NCBI RefSeq assembly: GCF_023015625.1
Contig: NZ_JALKAH010000005.1
Coordinates: forward strand, 186,001-250,000
Length of the DNA: 64,000 nucleotides
From: Yoonia sp. F2084L
GTDB taxonomy: Bacteria; Pseudomonadota; Alphaproteobacteria; Rhodobacterales; Rhodobacteraceae
Reading direction: 5' to 3'
Under the pieces are notes generated by a model. The model was given only the letters and a program-made list of their open reading frames with translations, ran no database searches and was not told the DNA's origin. Positions 28,390 to 36,310 of this stretch are shown piece by piece. The position numbers were made by a program, and so were the translations under genes. The stretch's first letter is position 1, and each line of letters opens with the position of its first letter.

Positions 28390-29601
28390 ATGGAAAATGA
28401 TCTGATCATCGTGGGCGGTGGGCTGAATGGCCCCGCCTTGGCGCTGGCCGCAGCACAGGCCGGATTTAGCGTCACAATCATCGACAGCCTGCCATTGGAC
28501 ACCCGCAAACGCGTGGATTTTGACGGGCGGAGCTATGCGCTGGCGCATGCGTCAATGCGGCTTCTGCGCGGGATCGGGATTTGGGACGGCATCGCCAAAA
28601 ACGCCCAACCTATGTTGGAGATCAAGGTCACCGATGGCCGCGCGGGCGAAGGCCCCAGCCCTTGGATGATGCATTTTGATCATGCTGAAATCGAAGAAGA
28701 GCCAATGGGCTATCTGGTCGAAGACCGGCACCTGCGCCGCGCATTTCTGGATGCAATGGCGGAAAGTCACAAGATCACACATCTATCGGGTGAAACGGTC
28801 GTGGCGCAGACGCATAACACGGCTGGTGTGACAGTGACACTGGCATCTGGTGCGCAGATCACTGGCCGCCTGCTGGTCGGCTGTGATGGCCGCAAAAGTG
28901 GCACGGCCGAACGTGCGGGGATCAAGCGGACAGGCTGGGGCTATGGGCAAACGGCGGTCGTTTGTGCCGTGAGCCATGAAAGACCACATGATGGGATCGC
29001 ACATCAGTTTTTCATGCCCTCAGGCCCGCTGGCAATTCTGCCGCTGACCAAGAACCGCAGTTCAATCGTGTGGAGCGAGACCGATGCCCGCGCCGCCGCA
29101 TTGATTGCGATGAACGATGACGATTTTCTGGAGGCACTGCGCCCCGCATTCGGCAGCTTTCTGGGGCAGATCAGTCTGACGGGCGCGCGGTTCAGTTATC
29201 CGCTGGGGCTGACGCTGGCCAACAGCTTTATCGCCGACAGGCTGGCCTTGGTCGGTGACGCAGCCCACGGCGTGCACCCGATTGCAGGGCAAGGGCTGAA
29301 CGCAGGGCTACGGGATGTAGCGGCCTTGGCCCATGTGTTGGAAGAGTCCCGCGGGCGGGGCGAAGACATTGGCAGCGCGCAAACCTTAGCGCGTTATCAG
29401 GAATGGCGACGGTTCGACACGACGACGCTGGCGCTGGCCACCGATACATTCAACCGTCTGTTTTCAAACGATAACCCTTTGCTTCGTGCAGCACGCGACG
29501 TCGGGATGGGTATGGTGAACGCAGCGCCAGGCCTACGGCGCGGTTTCATCCGGCGGGCTGCCGGGCTGACAGGTGATTTGCCGCGCTTGATGCAGGGCTA
29601 G
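28390..29601 (+). CDS. FAD-dependent ubiquinone-type hydroxylase (UbiH/UbiF/COQ6 family)
   Basis: 403 residues from ATG 28390; another in-frame ATG at 28354 would add 12 residues and a long upstream extension to 27940 overlaps the amidase. FAD motifs: IIVGGGLNGPALALAAAQAG near the start, VGCDGRKSGTAERAGI in the middle, and LVGDAAHGVHPIAGQGLN late, the last typical of UbiH/COQ6 flavoproteins that hydroxylate the ubiquinone ring. Which ring position is hydroxylated is not determinable. The stop shares the CTAG at 29598-29601 with the convergent gene. Confidence 0.88.
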   Translation: MENDLIIVGGGLNGPALALAAAQAGFSVTIIDSLPLDTRKRVDFDGRSYALAHASMRLLRGIGIWDGIAKNAQPMLEIKVTDGRAGEGPSPWMMHFDHAEIEEEPMGYLVEDRHLRRAFLDAMAESHKITHLSGETVVAQTHNTAGVTVTLASGAQITGRLLVGCDGRKSGTAERAGIKRTGWGYGQTAVVCAVSHERPHDGIAHQFFMPSGPLAILPLTKNRSSIVWSETDARAAALIAMNDDDFLEALRPAFGSFLGQISLTGARFSYPLGLTLANSFIADRLALVGDAAHGVHPIAGQGLNAGLRDVAALAHVLEESRGRGEDIGSAQTLARYQEWRRFDTTTLALATDTFNRLFSNDNPLLRAARDVGMGMVNAAPGLRRGFIRRAAGLTGDLPRLMQG

Positions 29602-30152
29602 TCGCCGCCCGCATCTGGCAGATCCGGCATCCCGAATTTGCGGCGCATCGCCCGATACACCGCACGGCGCTTCGCATCTTTTGGCCGCTTTCGCCCTTCA
29701 AGGGCTTGCAGAACCCGACGCGGATCGCAAACCCAATACGACACGTCTTCGGCATAGTAACGCGTGGCACCATTCATGAGCGATGCATAGCTGTCGGCAT
29801 GTTCGATCACGATATCAAGCATCCCGAACGGCGTAACAAACAGCCAATCAAGGTGTTCAGCGGTTGCCGGATCGGGGTGCCATGCGCGACAGGCCTCCAA
29901 CGTGCCGCGTGGGCCACCCCATCCATCCAGATAAGCCGCCGTGGCATGCAGGTCATCAAGGCAATCCGCTACGCGTCTCAGGTTATCCGGAGCCAGATCA
30001 GGAACCACATCCAAATCATTCGGCGCAAGATCAGCCCCATGAAGCGCCAAGACCTGTGATCCACATAAAACCCAATTTATCTTGAAATCGGCCAGCACTC
30101 GGATCAATTGCGCAGGCTGCAAAGGGGGGCGTTCTTTGGGATCATGGGGCAT
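29598..30152 (-). CDS. Uncharacterised protein with nucleotidyltransferase-like N-terminus
   Basis: 184 residues. Around residues 27-50 it reads NWVLCGSQVLALHGADLAPNDLDVV, of which the GS followed by spaced D-L-D residues resembles the GS..D.D core of the Pol-beta/minimal nucleotidyltransferase fold found in toxin-like and sugar-modifying proteins. The rest (SYWVCDPRRVLQALEGRKR) is basic. No antitoxin-like partner is next to it: the upstream neighbour is a Trm112-like protein. The enzymatic role is not established and the match may be distant. Confidence 0.5.
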   Translation of the reverse strand: MPHDPKERPPLQPAQLIRVLADFKINWVLCGSQVLALHGADLAPNDLDVVPDLAPDNLRRVADCLDDLHATAAYLDGWGGPRGTLEACRAWHPDPATAEHLDWLFVTPFGMLDIVIEHADSYASLMNGATRYYAEDVSYWVCDPRRVLQALEGRKRPKDAKRRAVYRAMRRKFGMPDLPDAGGD

Positions 30153-30214
30153 TTCATATTCCCCTTGTGTCAGTCATGGATCACGCGCGCGAAACAGCGC
30201 GCCGGTTGTTCGGT

Positions 30215-30394
30215 TTACTCCAACACCCGCGCTTCATCCACCAACATCACCGGGATACCATTGCGGATCGGGAAGGCGAGCTTCCCCGCTTTGCTGACCA
30301 GCTCTTGTTTGTCAGCGTCATATTCCAGCGTGGCTTGCGTCATGGGGCACACCAGCGCCTCAAGCATCTTGGGGTCGAACGCGATCTCGCTCAT
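30215..30394 (-). CDS. Trm112 family / UPF0434 protein
   Basis: 59 residues, translated from the sequence: it begins [17 protein letters not shown], then [17 protein letters not shown] and ends [21 protein letters not shown]. This is the small zinc-ribbon-like UPF0434/Trm112 fold, known to stabilise methyltransferase partners or assist translation factors. The classical CPxCK motif is reduced to one cysteine, as I recall for alphaproteobacterial members. Its ATG overlaps the stop of the LON-domain gene (ATGA), so it is coupled to it. Confidence 0.82.
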   Translation of the reverse strand: MSEIAFDPKMLEALVCPMTQATLEYDADKQELVSKAGKLAFPIRNGIPVMLVDEARVLE

Positions 30395-31032
30395 TGCATT
30401 ACCTCTTCACCGGATCCGCCGCGCAGGGCGAATTCAATCAAGGTCATGAGCGTTTCGCGGCGTGTGGTCAAGGATGGGGCCTCAAGCAAGGCCTGCCTGT
30501 CCTCGGGTTCGAACGGGCACAGCATGGACAGCGAGTTGATCAGTAATTCATCCTCGGCATCACCTAGGCTTTCCCAATCGGTCGACAAACCCTGATCAAC
30601 CAAATAGCGGCCCAATGCCTCCATAAAGGCATCGCGGTCAAAGCTGTCATCTTTTTCAACTGGGCCCAGATCGCGGTCAAAGCCCTGCCAGCTGACATTG
30701 CAGCGGCGGTAAGGTGTGAAGCCTTCGACCTCTTCCTTGATCCGAAACCGGGATGCGCCCGACAGGGTAATCATATAGCGCCCGTCTTCGGTTTCGGAAA
30801 AGGCAGTGACTTTGCCCGCACATCCGATGCTGTGCAGTTTGCCACCCGCACCCGGCGCATCATAAGGCTGCACCATCCCAATCAAGCGGCTCGAGGTTTT
30901 GAGCACATCATCCAGCATCGCCAGATAGCGCGGTTCAAACAAATGCAACGGCAAACGCGAGCGCGGCAGTAGCAGTGCGCCCGGCAATGGAAACACCGGA
31001 ATAGTGTCTGGCAGGTCAGTCTTTGATATCAT
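30391..31032 (-). CDS. LON peptidase substrate-binding domain protein
   Basis: 213 residues. [26 protein letters not shown] is the LON N-terminal (PUA-like) domain start; the rest reads like a stand-alone substrate-binding module with no ATPase or protease domain. Such proteins are found next to cnoX/thioredoxin genes and Trm112 in alphaproteobacteria, and are thought to help protein quality control, although the molecular role is unclear. It is followed by the Trm112-like gene with a 4-nt overlap. Confidence 0.85.
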   Translation of the reverse strand: MISKTDLPDTIPVFPLPGALLLPRSRLPLHLFEPRYLAMLDDVLKTSSRLIGMVQPYDAPGAGGKLHSIGCAGKVTAFSETEDGRYMITLSGASRFRIKEEVEGFTPYRRCNVSWQGFDRDLGPVEKDDSFDRDAFMEALGRYLVDQGLSTDWESLGDAEDELLINSLSMLCPFEPEDRQALLEAPSLTTRRETLMTLIEFALRGGSGEEVMQ

Positions 31033-31059
31033 GTATACGAAGGTAGGCCGAACTTTTGG

Positions 31060-31971
31060 TCAGGCAAATATCATCGACGAAAGTTTGCGCCGCCCGTTCA
31101 AAACGATTGGGTCTTTCGCCTCATGCGCATCGAAAATGGTGAAAAGCTGGGTCTTGGCGGCCCCATCGTTCCACTCGCGATCACGGCGGAAAAGTTCAAG
31201 CAATGTGTTCACTGCATCCTCCACCTGACCGTTTGCATGAAAAGCAATCGCCAGATCAAAGCGCGCCTGATGATTATCAGGTTCGGCATCCACAGTGGCC
31301 TGCAATTCAGCGACCGGACCCGCGTTGGCCGCTTCGCGCGCAAGGCGGATTTGGGCATGCACTGCCTCTAACAAAGGATCGGTCGAAATCTCGGCCGGTG
31401 CGCCATTCAGGATCGCCTCGGCCTGTTCCACATCATCCAGCGCCAGATAAGACCGGACAAGCCCCGCGTAAGCGGGCGCATTGTTGGGCTCTTCCTGCAA
31501 GATCGCAGCAAAGGTTTCGGCAGCATCAGTCGCAGCGCCTTCTTCCAGCATCTGCTCTGCGGCTTCAATCGCGGCACTTAGCCCTTCGGCCTCGGGATCG
31601 CCGGCGAGCGCTGCGATCTTATCGACAAAGGCATCAATCTCAGATGGTGGCAGCGCACCTTGGAAGCCATCAATCGGCTTGCCTTGGAAGAAGGCATAGA
31701 CGGTCGGGATCGACTGCACCTGCAACTGACCAGCGTAGGCCTGATTGGCATCCACATCGACCTTAACCAGCTTGACCCGGCCTTTGGCTTTGGTCACTGC
31801 CGCCTCGATCGCGGGACCAAGTGTTTTGCAGGGGCCACACCACGGTGCCCAGAAATCCACAATCACCGGCACGGTTTGCGAGGCTTCGATCACATCCGCC
31901 GCAAAGGTTGCGTCAGTGCCGTCTTTGATCAGATCAGCGGGGGCTTCGGCGGTTCCATCCAATTCCAGCAT
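31060..31971 (-). CDS. cnoX: Chaperedoxin/thioredoxin family protein (CnoX/YbbN-like)
   Basis: 303 residues. An N-terminal thioredoxin domain has the WCGPC active site in VDFWAPWCGPCKTLGP, and residues about 130-300 are a tetratricopeptide array (EPNNAPAYAGLVRSYLALDD). E. coli YbbN lacks the active cysteine pair, whereas this protein retains CxxC and so should have redox as well as holdase activity; alphaproteobacterial CnoX is known to keep it. GAAGGAG precedes the ATG at 31971. It probably heads an operon with the LON and Trm112 genes. Confidence 0.88.
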   Translation of the reverse strand: MLELDGTAEAPADLIKDGTDATFAADVIEASQTVPVIVDFWAPWCGPCKTLGPAIEAAVTKAKGRVKLVKVDVDANQAYAGQLQVQSIPTVYAFFQGKPIDGFQGALPPSEIDAFVDKIAALAGDPEAEGLSAAIEAAEQMLEEGAATDAAETFAAILQEEPNNAPAYAGLVRSYLALDDVEQAEAILNGAPAEISTDPLLEAVHAQIRLAREAANAGPVAELQATVDAEPDNHQARFDLAIAFHANGQVEDAVNTLLELFRRDREWNDGAAKTQLFTIFDAHEAKDPIVLNGRRKLSSMIFA

Positions 31972-32079
31972 GGTCTGTCTCCTTCAACTCTTGGTTGGCT
32001 CTTATATGTGCGCAAAGACAGGCAACGCCAAGGGGCAAAGACGCTTTACGATCTGCGCGCGCGCACATAGCGTGCGGGC

Positions 32080-32499
32080 ATGACGCAAACTGTTCCCATG
32101 TTACCCAAGCTTGGCGCGATTGCGGTTGTCCAATACGAAGGGCGGTTCTTGCTGGTGAAACGTAAGAAAGAACCTAACGCCGATACATGGGGCTTTCCCG
32201 GCGGGCATGTGGAATTGGGCGAAACGGCGCTAGAGGCGGCGGCGCGCGAATTGGCCGAAGAGACCGGCGTAATTGGTCGTGCCGCGCGGTATCTGACAAA
32301 CGTCGATGTCATTACGCGGGATGCGCAGGGGGCAATTCTGTTTCACTATTTGCTGGCGGTTGTCGTCTGTACTTACGAAAGCGGCTCCCCGCAGGCTGCA
32401 GATGACGTGAGCGATGCGGGGTGGTTCACGGTTGAAGAGGCTGCAGCCCTCGACCAAAGCCCAAATGTGCAAACTGTTTTTGATCTGATGAACGCTTAG
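32080..32499 (+). CDS. NUDIX hydrolase
   Basis: 139 residues. The NUDIX box is complete: GGHVELGETALEAAARELAEETGV fits G-x5-E-x7-R-E-U-x-E-E-x-G-U, coordinating Mg and hydrolysing a nucleoside diphosphate linked to some moiety. The N-terminal GAIAVVQYEGRFLLVKRKK and the late LLAVVVCTYE strands are typical of MutT/ADP-ribose-like enzymes. The substrate cannot be deduced. Convergent with DUF2233, with only two bases between the stop codons. Confidence 0.87.
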   Translation: MTQTVPMLPKLGAIAVVQYEGRFLLVKRKKEPNADTWGFPGGHVELGETALEAAARELAEETGVIGRAARYLTNVDVITRDAQGAILFHYLLAVVVCTYESGSPQAADDVSDAGWFTVEEAAALDQSPNVQTVFDLMNA

Positions 32500-32501
32500 G
32501 G

Positions 32502-33221
32502 TCACTCAGTCACGGCGACCATCGGACCCAACGAAGAAAAACCAAAATCACTACGTCCCTGATCCCGCGCGTAAAGCCGCGAGACTTTGCCGTCGAAGTA
32601 CAGCGCATTGGGTACTGCGAGGTAGTCGCGAAAGAAGCTGCCGAATTCGTGGAACGACACATTGTCGTTGGAAATGACAAAGACCGCCGTTGTTCCATCC
32701 GCGCTGGTCCCCACCCCGTTGCGCACAAAGCGCGACGTGCTATGCGGCAAAAACCGTGGATGCAGTGCGCCATCAATGACCAGCATTGGGCCGGACTGTG
32801 TGGCGTCCCGACATGCAGGCGCGGTTTCGACGTAATCCAGCGTTTCATAAACCTGCGCACTGTCATCGTTGATACAGAACACACCATTGGGCAGCAGACC
32901 AAAGTTACCGGGACCTGCATTGGTGATCACCCGCATCGTCTGCACGCCATCTTCGACATAGTGCCCGACGGGAGAACGATCATCGTGATACATGCCCGCG
33001 TTCATCGCGAAAGCGAGGGCGTGCACATCCGGATGATCCTCAAGCGCGCTGAAGCTGCCAATCACCGCGCCATCGGCATCGTGATGAAACAGGCCAAGGT
33101 TCTCGGTCGTTGCATCAACAGTGCAAGCAGTATAGCTGCGCCCTTCATAATCGACATCTTCGCAGGTCACTGCTGTTGCAGGCACAGCCCAGAACAGCAG
33201 CACCCCTGCCAACCAACGCAT
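32502..33221 (-). CDS. Exported phosphodiester glycosidase family protein (DUF2233)
   Basis: 239 residues. The signal peptide RWLAGVLLFWAVPATA ends around residue 17, so the protein is periplasmic. FAMNAGMYHDDRSPVGHYVE and GNFGLLPNGVFCINDD are the DUF2233 (NAGPA-like phosphodiester glycosidase) core, and cysteines are paired near the N-terminus and middle. The human homologue removes GlcNAc from mannose-phosphate linkages; the bacterial substrate is unknown. Its ATG overlaps the rbfA TGA (TGATG), suggesting coupled translation despite no obvious functional link. Confidence 0.8.
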   Translation of the reverse strand: MRWLAGVLLFWAVPATAVTCEDVDYEGRSYTACTVDATTENLGLFHHDADGAVIGSFSALEDHPDVHALAFAMNAGMYHDDRSPVGHYVEDGVQTMRVITNAGPGNFGLLPNGVFCINDDSAQVYETLDYVETAPACRDATQSGPMLVIDGALHPRFLPHSTSRFVRNGVGTSADGTTAVFVISNDNVSFHEFGSFFRDYLAVPNALYFDGKVSRLYARDQGRSDFGFSSLGPMVAVTE

Positions 33222-33625
33222 CAGTCTTCCAAGTCCTGACGGACATGATCCTCTGCCAGCAAGGCCCGTGTCGCGTCAATTTGATCAAACGTGCCGTCAA
33301 TCTCGAACCGCAGTTCAGGCGCGAACTTCATCGTCCCGCCTTTCACCACCAGATGCCGGATTTCGTGTTTGTTGCGGCGCAATGCCTCCAACGCCTCTTC
33401 CTTGCCTTGCCCACCAAGGGGCAGCACAAAAGCGGTCGCAATCCGCAGATCGGACGTCATGCGCACCTCGCCCACCGTAATGGACATGCGCGCCAACTCG
33501 TCGTCATGCACGTCACCGCGTTGCAGGACTTCGGAAAGTGTCCGGCGGATCACCTCGCCCACGCGCAACATGCGCTGGGTGGGGGCCTTGCCGTCTCGGT
33601 TTGAATTCTTTGCCATGGCGTTCAT
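33221..33625 (-). CDS. rbfA: 30S ribosome-binding factor RbfA
   Basis: 134 residues (start 33625 or ATG 33616). [21 protein letters not shown] and [21 protein letters not shown] are the KH-like RbfA core, followed by [22 protein letters not shown]. RbfA helps 17S rRNA processing and cold adaptation of the 30S subunit. In many bacteria rbfA stands with infB and truB; here it is next to dapB (divergent), which is common in Rhodobacteraceae from memory. Confidence 0.92.
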   Translation of the reverse strand: MNAMAKNSNRDGKAPTQRMLRVGEVIRRTLSEVLQRGDVHDDELARMSITVGEVRMTSDLRIATAFVLPLGGQGKEEALEALRRNKHEIRHLVVKGGTMKFAPELRFEIDGTFDQIDATRALLAEDHVRQDLED

Positions 33626-33713
33626 TTAGTCGTTGCGGAAGGCGATGCCAAGCTAGGCTTTGCGTCAACGGCGAACCGGCGCTAAACGTGGGGCGAAAAT
33701 GAGGAAGAACGAC

Positions 33714-34523
33714 ATGACAGACACACCAGGCATCGTGATCACCGGCGGATCAGGCAAGATGGGGCAAATGCTGATCCAGACTGTGCTCGCGTCGGACAAA
33801 TGCCGTCTGGTCGGTGTGCTGGAGCGGACGGGCCATGATTGGATCGGGCAGGACGTTGGGACGGCCATGGGCGGGCAACCGGTCGGCGTTTCGGTGACCG
33901 ATGATGCGGTTGAGGTCTTTGCCAAGGCGCAAGCCGTCATCGACTTTACCGCACCTGCTGCGACGGTTGGTTTTGCGGGTCTCGCGGCGCAAGCGCGCGC
34001 GGTGCATGTAATTGGAACGACGGGGCTATCAGAGGATGACCTTAAAGCCATCAACGCTGCTTCCCGCCATGCCGCTATTGTGCGCGCAGGCAATATGTCC
34101 CTTGGAGTGAACCTGCTGGTGCAACTGACCAAGAAAGTCGCCGCGGCCCTTGATGATGATTTCGATATCGAAGTGATCGAGGCGCATCACAACCAAAAAG
34201 TCGATGCCCCCTCAGGCACTGCCCTGATGCTGGGCGAGGCCGCCGCTGAAGGGCGCGGCGTGTCCCTCAAAGACGTCAGCGACAGCGGGCGTGACGGGAT
34301 CACGGGCGCCCGCAAAAAGGGCGATATCGGGTTCAGTGCCATCCGGGGCGGCGATATCGTGGGCGAACATGACGTGCTCTTTGCCGCAGCTGGCGAACGG
34401 ATCGTGTTGCGGCATCTGGCAACGGACCGGGCGATCTTTGCGCGCGGTGCGCTGAAGGCCGCCCTTTGGGGACAAGACAAGAACCCCGGTGAATACGATA
34501 TGATGGATGTGCTAGGGATATAG
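33714..34523 (+). CDS. dapB: 4-hydroxy-tetrahydrodipicolinate reductase
   Basis: 269 residues from ATG 33714, preceded by GAGGAAG; longer in-frame starts exist but lack family similarity. Motifs: [18 protein letters not shown] (NAD(P)-binding), [25 protein letters not shown] and the catalytic [18 protein letters not shown] with the H-H-x3-K. DapB reduces the dihydrodipicolinate intermediate in lysine and diaminopimelate synthesis. It is divergent from rbfA with a short intergenic region. Confidence 0.95.
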   Translation: MTDTPGIVITGGSGKMGQMLIQTVLASDKCRLVGVLERTGHDWIGQDVGTAMGGQPVGVSVTDDAVEVFAKAQAVIDFTAPAATVGFAGLAAQARAVHVIGTTGLSEDDLKAINAASRHAAIVRAGNMSLGVNLLVQLTKKVAAALDDDFDIEVIEAHHNQKVDAPSGTALMLGEAAAEGRGVSLKDVSDSGRDGITGARKKGDIGFSAIRGGDIVGEHDVLFAAAGERIVLRHLATDRAIFARGALKAALWGQDKNPGEYDMMDVLGI

Positions 34524-34546
34524 CCAATGTCACTGCGGTCCGTGAT

Positions 34547-34939
34547 ATGAGAACGCAATATCATAGCCGCCTTGTGGGCACGGACCGGCACATCTGGGAT
34601 GTGCATCGGCTTGTCAGACTATCCAAAGGCATCGACCCAATCTTGGTCTCGCTAAGCGACATCGCGGAACTTGACGAAAACTGGTGGTATCAAGAGCCCG
34701 GCATGATGCCCACGCCACGGTCTTTTGCCGAACATCTGGTGCTGGTCCGCGAGACAGACTTGAAATATCCGATCCTGCTTTGCGCCGACGGTCGGCTTAT
34801 GGACGGCATGCACCGTGTGGTCAAAGCGCTGGTCGAAGGCCGGACCCATATCCAAGCCATCCGCCTCCCCGTGACGCCAAAGCCTGATCACATCAACGTG
34901 TCGCTGGATGATTTGCCTTACCCAGATGAAGATATCTGA
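34547..34939 (+). CDS. ParB-N/sulfiredoxin-like protein of unknown function
   Basis: 130 residues, no signal peptide. The segment LLCADGRLMDGMHRVVKALVEG resembles the ParB N-terminal nuclease-fold motif (where G-x-H-R coordinates nucleotide) and the preceding part is basic with LVRLSKGIDPILVSLSDI. It may bind nucleotides, but nothing in the context shows a partitioning role. It lies 24 bp after dapB on the same strand and may be cotranscribed. Confidence 0.55.
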   Translation: MRTQYHSRLVGTDRHIWDVHRLVRLSKGIDPILVSLSDIAELDENWWYQEPGMMPTPRSFAEHLVLVRETDLKYPILLCADGRLMDGMHRVVKALVEGRTHIQAIRLPVTPKPDHINVSLDDLPYPDEDI

Positions 34940-35058
34940 GGTCAAACATCCAGCCATCGGCGGAAACTGACCGATCTGGATGATACCAGACCCCACCAAG
35001 TGAACCAAATGCGAGACCGCTGCGTATTAAAGATATTCTGCACACGACGGAGGACCTG

Positions 35059-35421
35059 ATGAAACACGCGATCCTGGCTTTGATCTTCGCCACCGCCGCT
35101 GCACCTGCCGCAGCAGATAGCTATGTCCCTGTGAAGGACCAAGCGACCTTCCTGTCGCTGGTTGACGGTAAACAACTCCGCAATTTCTTTTACGGCGTCC
35201 GTCTGAATGTGTTCCCAAACGGCCAAATCGACGGCTCTGCCGTTGGCTGGGGCATTGAAGGGACGTGGACTTGGCAGGACGGCTATTTCTGTCGGGAAAT
35301 GAGCTGGGGTGGTGACCCGATCCCATATAACTGCCAATTGGTTGAGGCACGCGGCGATGACCGCCTGCGCTTTACGGTTGATCAGGGGGCGGGCGATTCC
35401 GCATCATTCCGGCTTCAGTAG
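35059..35421 (+). CDS. Small exported protein of unknown function (sometimes misnamed dihydrodipicolinate reductase)
   Basis: 120 residues with a clean signal peptide (KHAILALIFATAAAPAAA, cleavage about residue 19-20). The mature part carries GVRLNVFPNGQIDGSAVGWG, a GTWTWQDGYFCREM motif and a second cysteine, giving a probable disulfide and a small beta-sheet fold. Rhodobacteraceae members of this family have sometimes been labelled dihydrodipicolinate reductase; this one has none of the DapB motifs and sits near a real dapB. Function unknown. AGGAC lies before the ATG. Confidence 0.6.
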   Translation: MKHAILALIFATAAAPAAADSYVPVKDQATFLSLVDGKQLRNFFYGVRLNVFPNGQIDGSAVGWGIEGTWTWQDGYFCREMSWGGDPIPYNCQLVEARGDDRLRFTVDQGAGDSASFRLQ

Positions 35422-35422
35422 G

Positions 35423-35992
35423 TTAACCAAGGTCGGCTGAACCATAGCGCAAGATGACGGGGACAATCAGTTCTTCCTCGTCAATCAAGTGGCGGTCCAA
35501 CAGGCCCTCCAGCTTCGCAAGCTCTTGTTGAAATGATCCTGCGACGGTCTGCAATGTATCGCGATCAGCGCTGGTCTGTATAATCTCATTCGCGCGATCC
35601 ACGAAGGACGCAAGAAACGCATCAATGTCGTGGTGATCCTTGTCCAGAATGGCGAACCCCTTTTCAATCCGAGCATCCTTTGTCGCAAGCTTTGGAAAGT
35701 AATAGGTGTCTTCGATCGTGTGATGCTCGTGCAGTCCGTTCACAAACATACCACCATAACGTGATACCATCGCAGCATAGCGATCAGGGGCGGTTTTGCG
35801 GTCCAGCAGCGCTTCAGTCCCTTCACGCATCTCGCGCATCAGACGGCGAAACATCAAATGCCGGTCCAGCCAGAACCGGATCAACCCGTCAAATCCGGGG
35901 TCTGCCTCCCATCCGTCACGGGGGTATTCTGCCAGTAAAACGCGCAAAGCGTCAGGTAGCTGCGCGCGCTTTGCAAGGGCAAGATTGTCCAT
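35423..35992 (-). CDS. Hemerythrin-like (HHE) domain protein
   Basis: 189 residues, helical. Iron ligands are visible as FWLDRHLMFRRLM, NGLHEHHTIEDTYYF, KDHHDIDAFL and DRHLIDEEELIVPV, the H...HxxxE...H...HxxxD/E pattern of bacterial HHE proteins. It is cytosolic. Similar proteins bind O2 or sense NO/redox state. The gene is convergent with the exported protein with one base between stops and has no linked sensor gene. Confidence 0.8.
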   Translation of the reverse strand: MDNLALAKRAQLPDALRVLLAEYPRDGWEADPGFDGLIRFWLDRHLMFRRLMREMREGTEALLDRKTAPDRYAAMVSRYGGMFVNGLHEHHTIEDTYYFPKLATKDARIEKGFAILDKDHHDIDAFLASFVDRANEIIQTSADRDTLQTVAGSFQQELAKLEGLLDRHLIDEEELIVPVILRYGSADLG

Positions 35993-36310
35993 GATTATCC
36001 CATCATTTTCTGGTCGCTAGCATCTAGCATGTTCGACGACCAACACTAGCCAAAAGCGGCTGAAACGCAGCGAATCAACCCTTCCGCCTACTAAACTTGC
36101 AGTCATAAAATTCCGCATATCCGTGAAATTTTGCCCACTTATTGCGTACTTACGGGTCAAATTATGCCCAGAAGCATCTGCCCTAGGGTCAAGCCCTGAT
36201 TACACTTGCCATTTCGAATTTCACGTCAAAAGATAGTTTCACAAGCGCAAGCATGCGCGCGAAAACCAATGATTGTATCGCCAAGAGATACAGCAACAGG
36301 GAGATATATT
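35993..36310. other. 318-bp intergenic region upstream of the peptide transporter operon
   Basis: Sits between the divergently transcribed hemerythrin gene and oppA. It is visibly more AT-rich than its flanks. A possible promoter (TTGCCA near 36207, 18-bp spacer, AAGATA) can be drawn before oppA but is weak. A near-palindrome GCGCAAGCATGCGCGC lies around 36243. No gene, RNA or repeat was recognised. Confidence 0.4.

Noticed and set aside
30215..30394. Missing second cysteine of the CPxCK motif in the Trm112-like protein as an oddity
   Set aside because: As I recall, alphaproteobacterial members commonly carry CPxT; it is lineage-typical rather than special.
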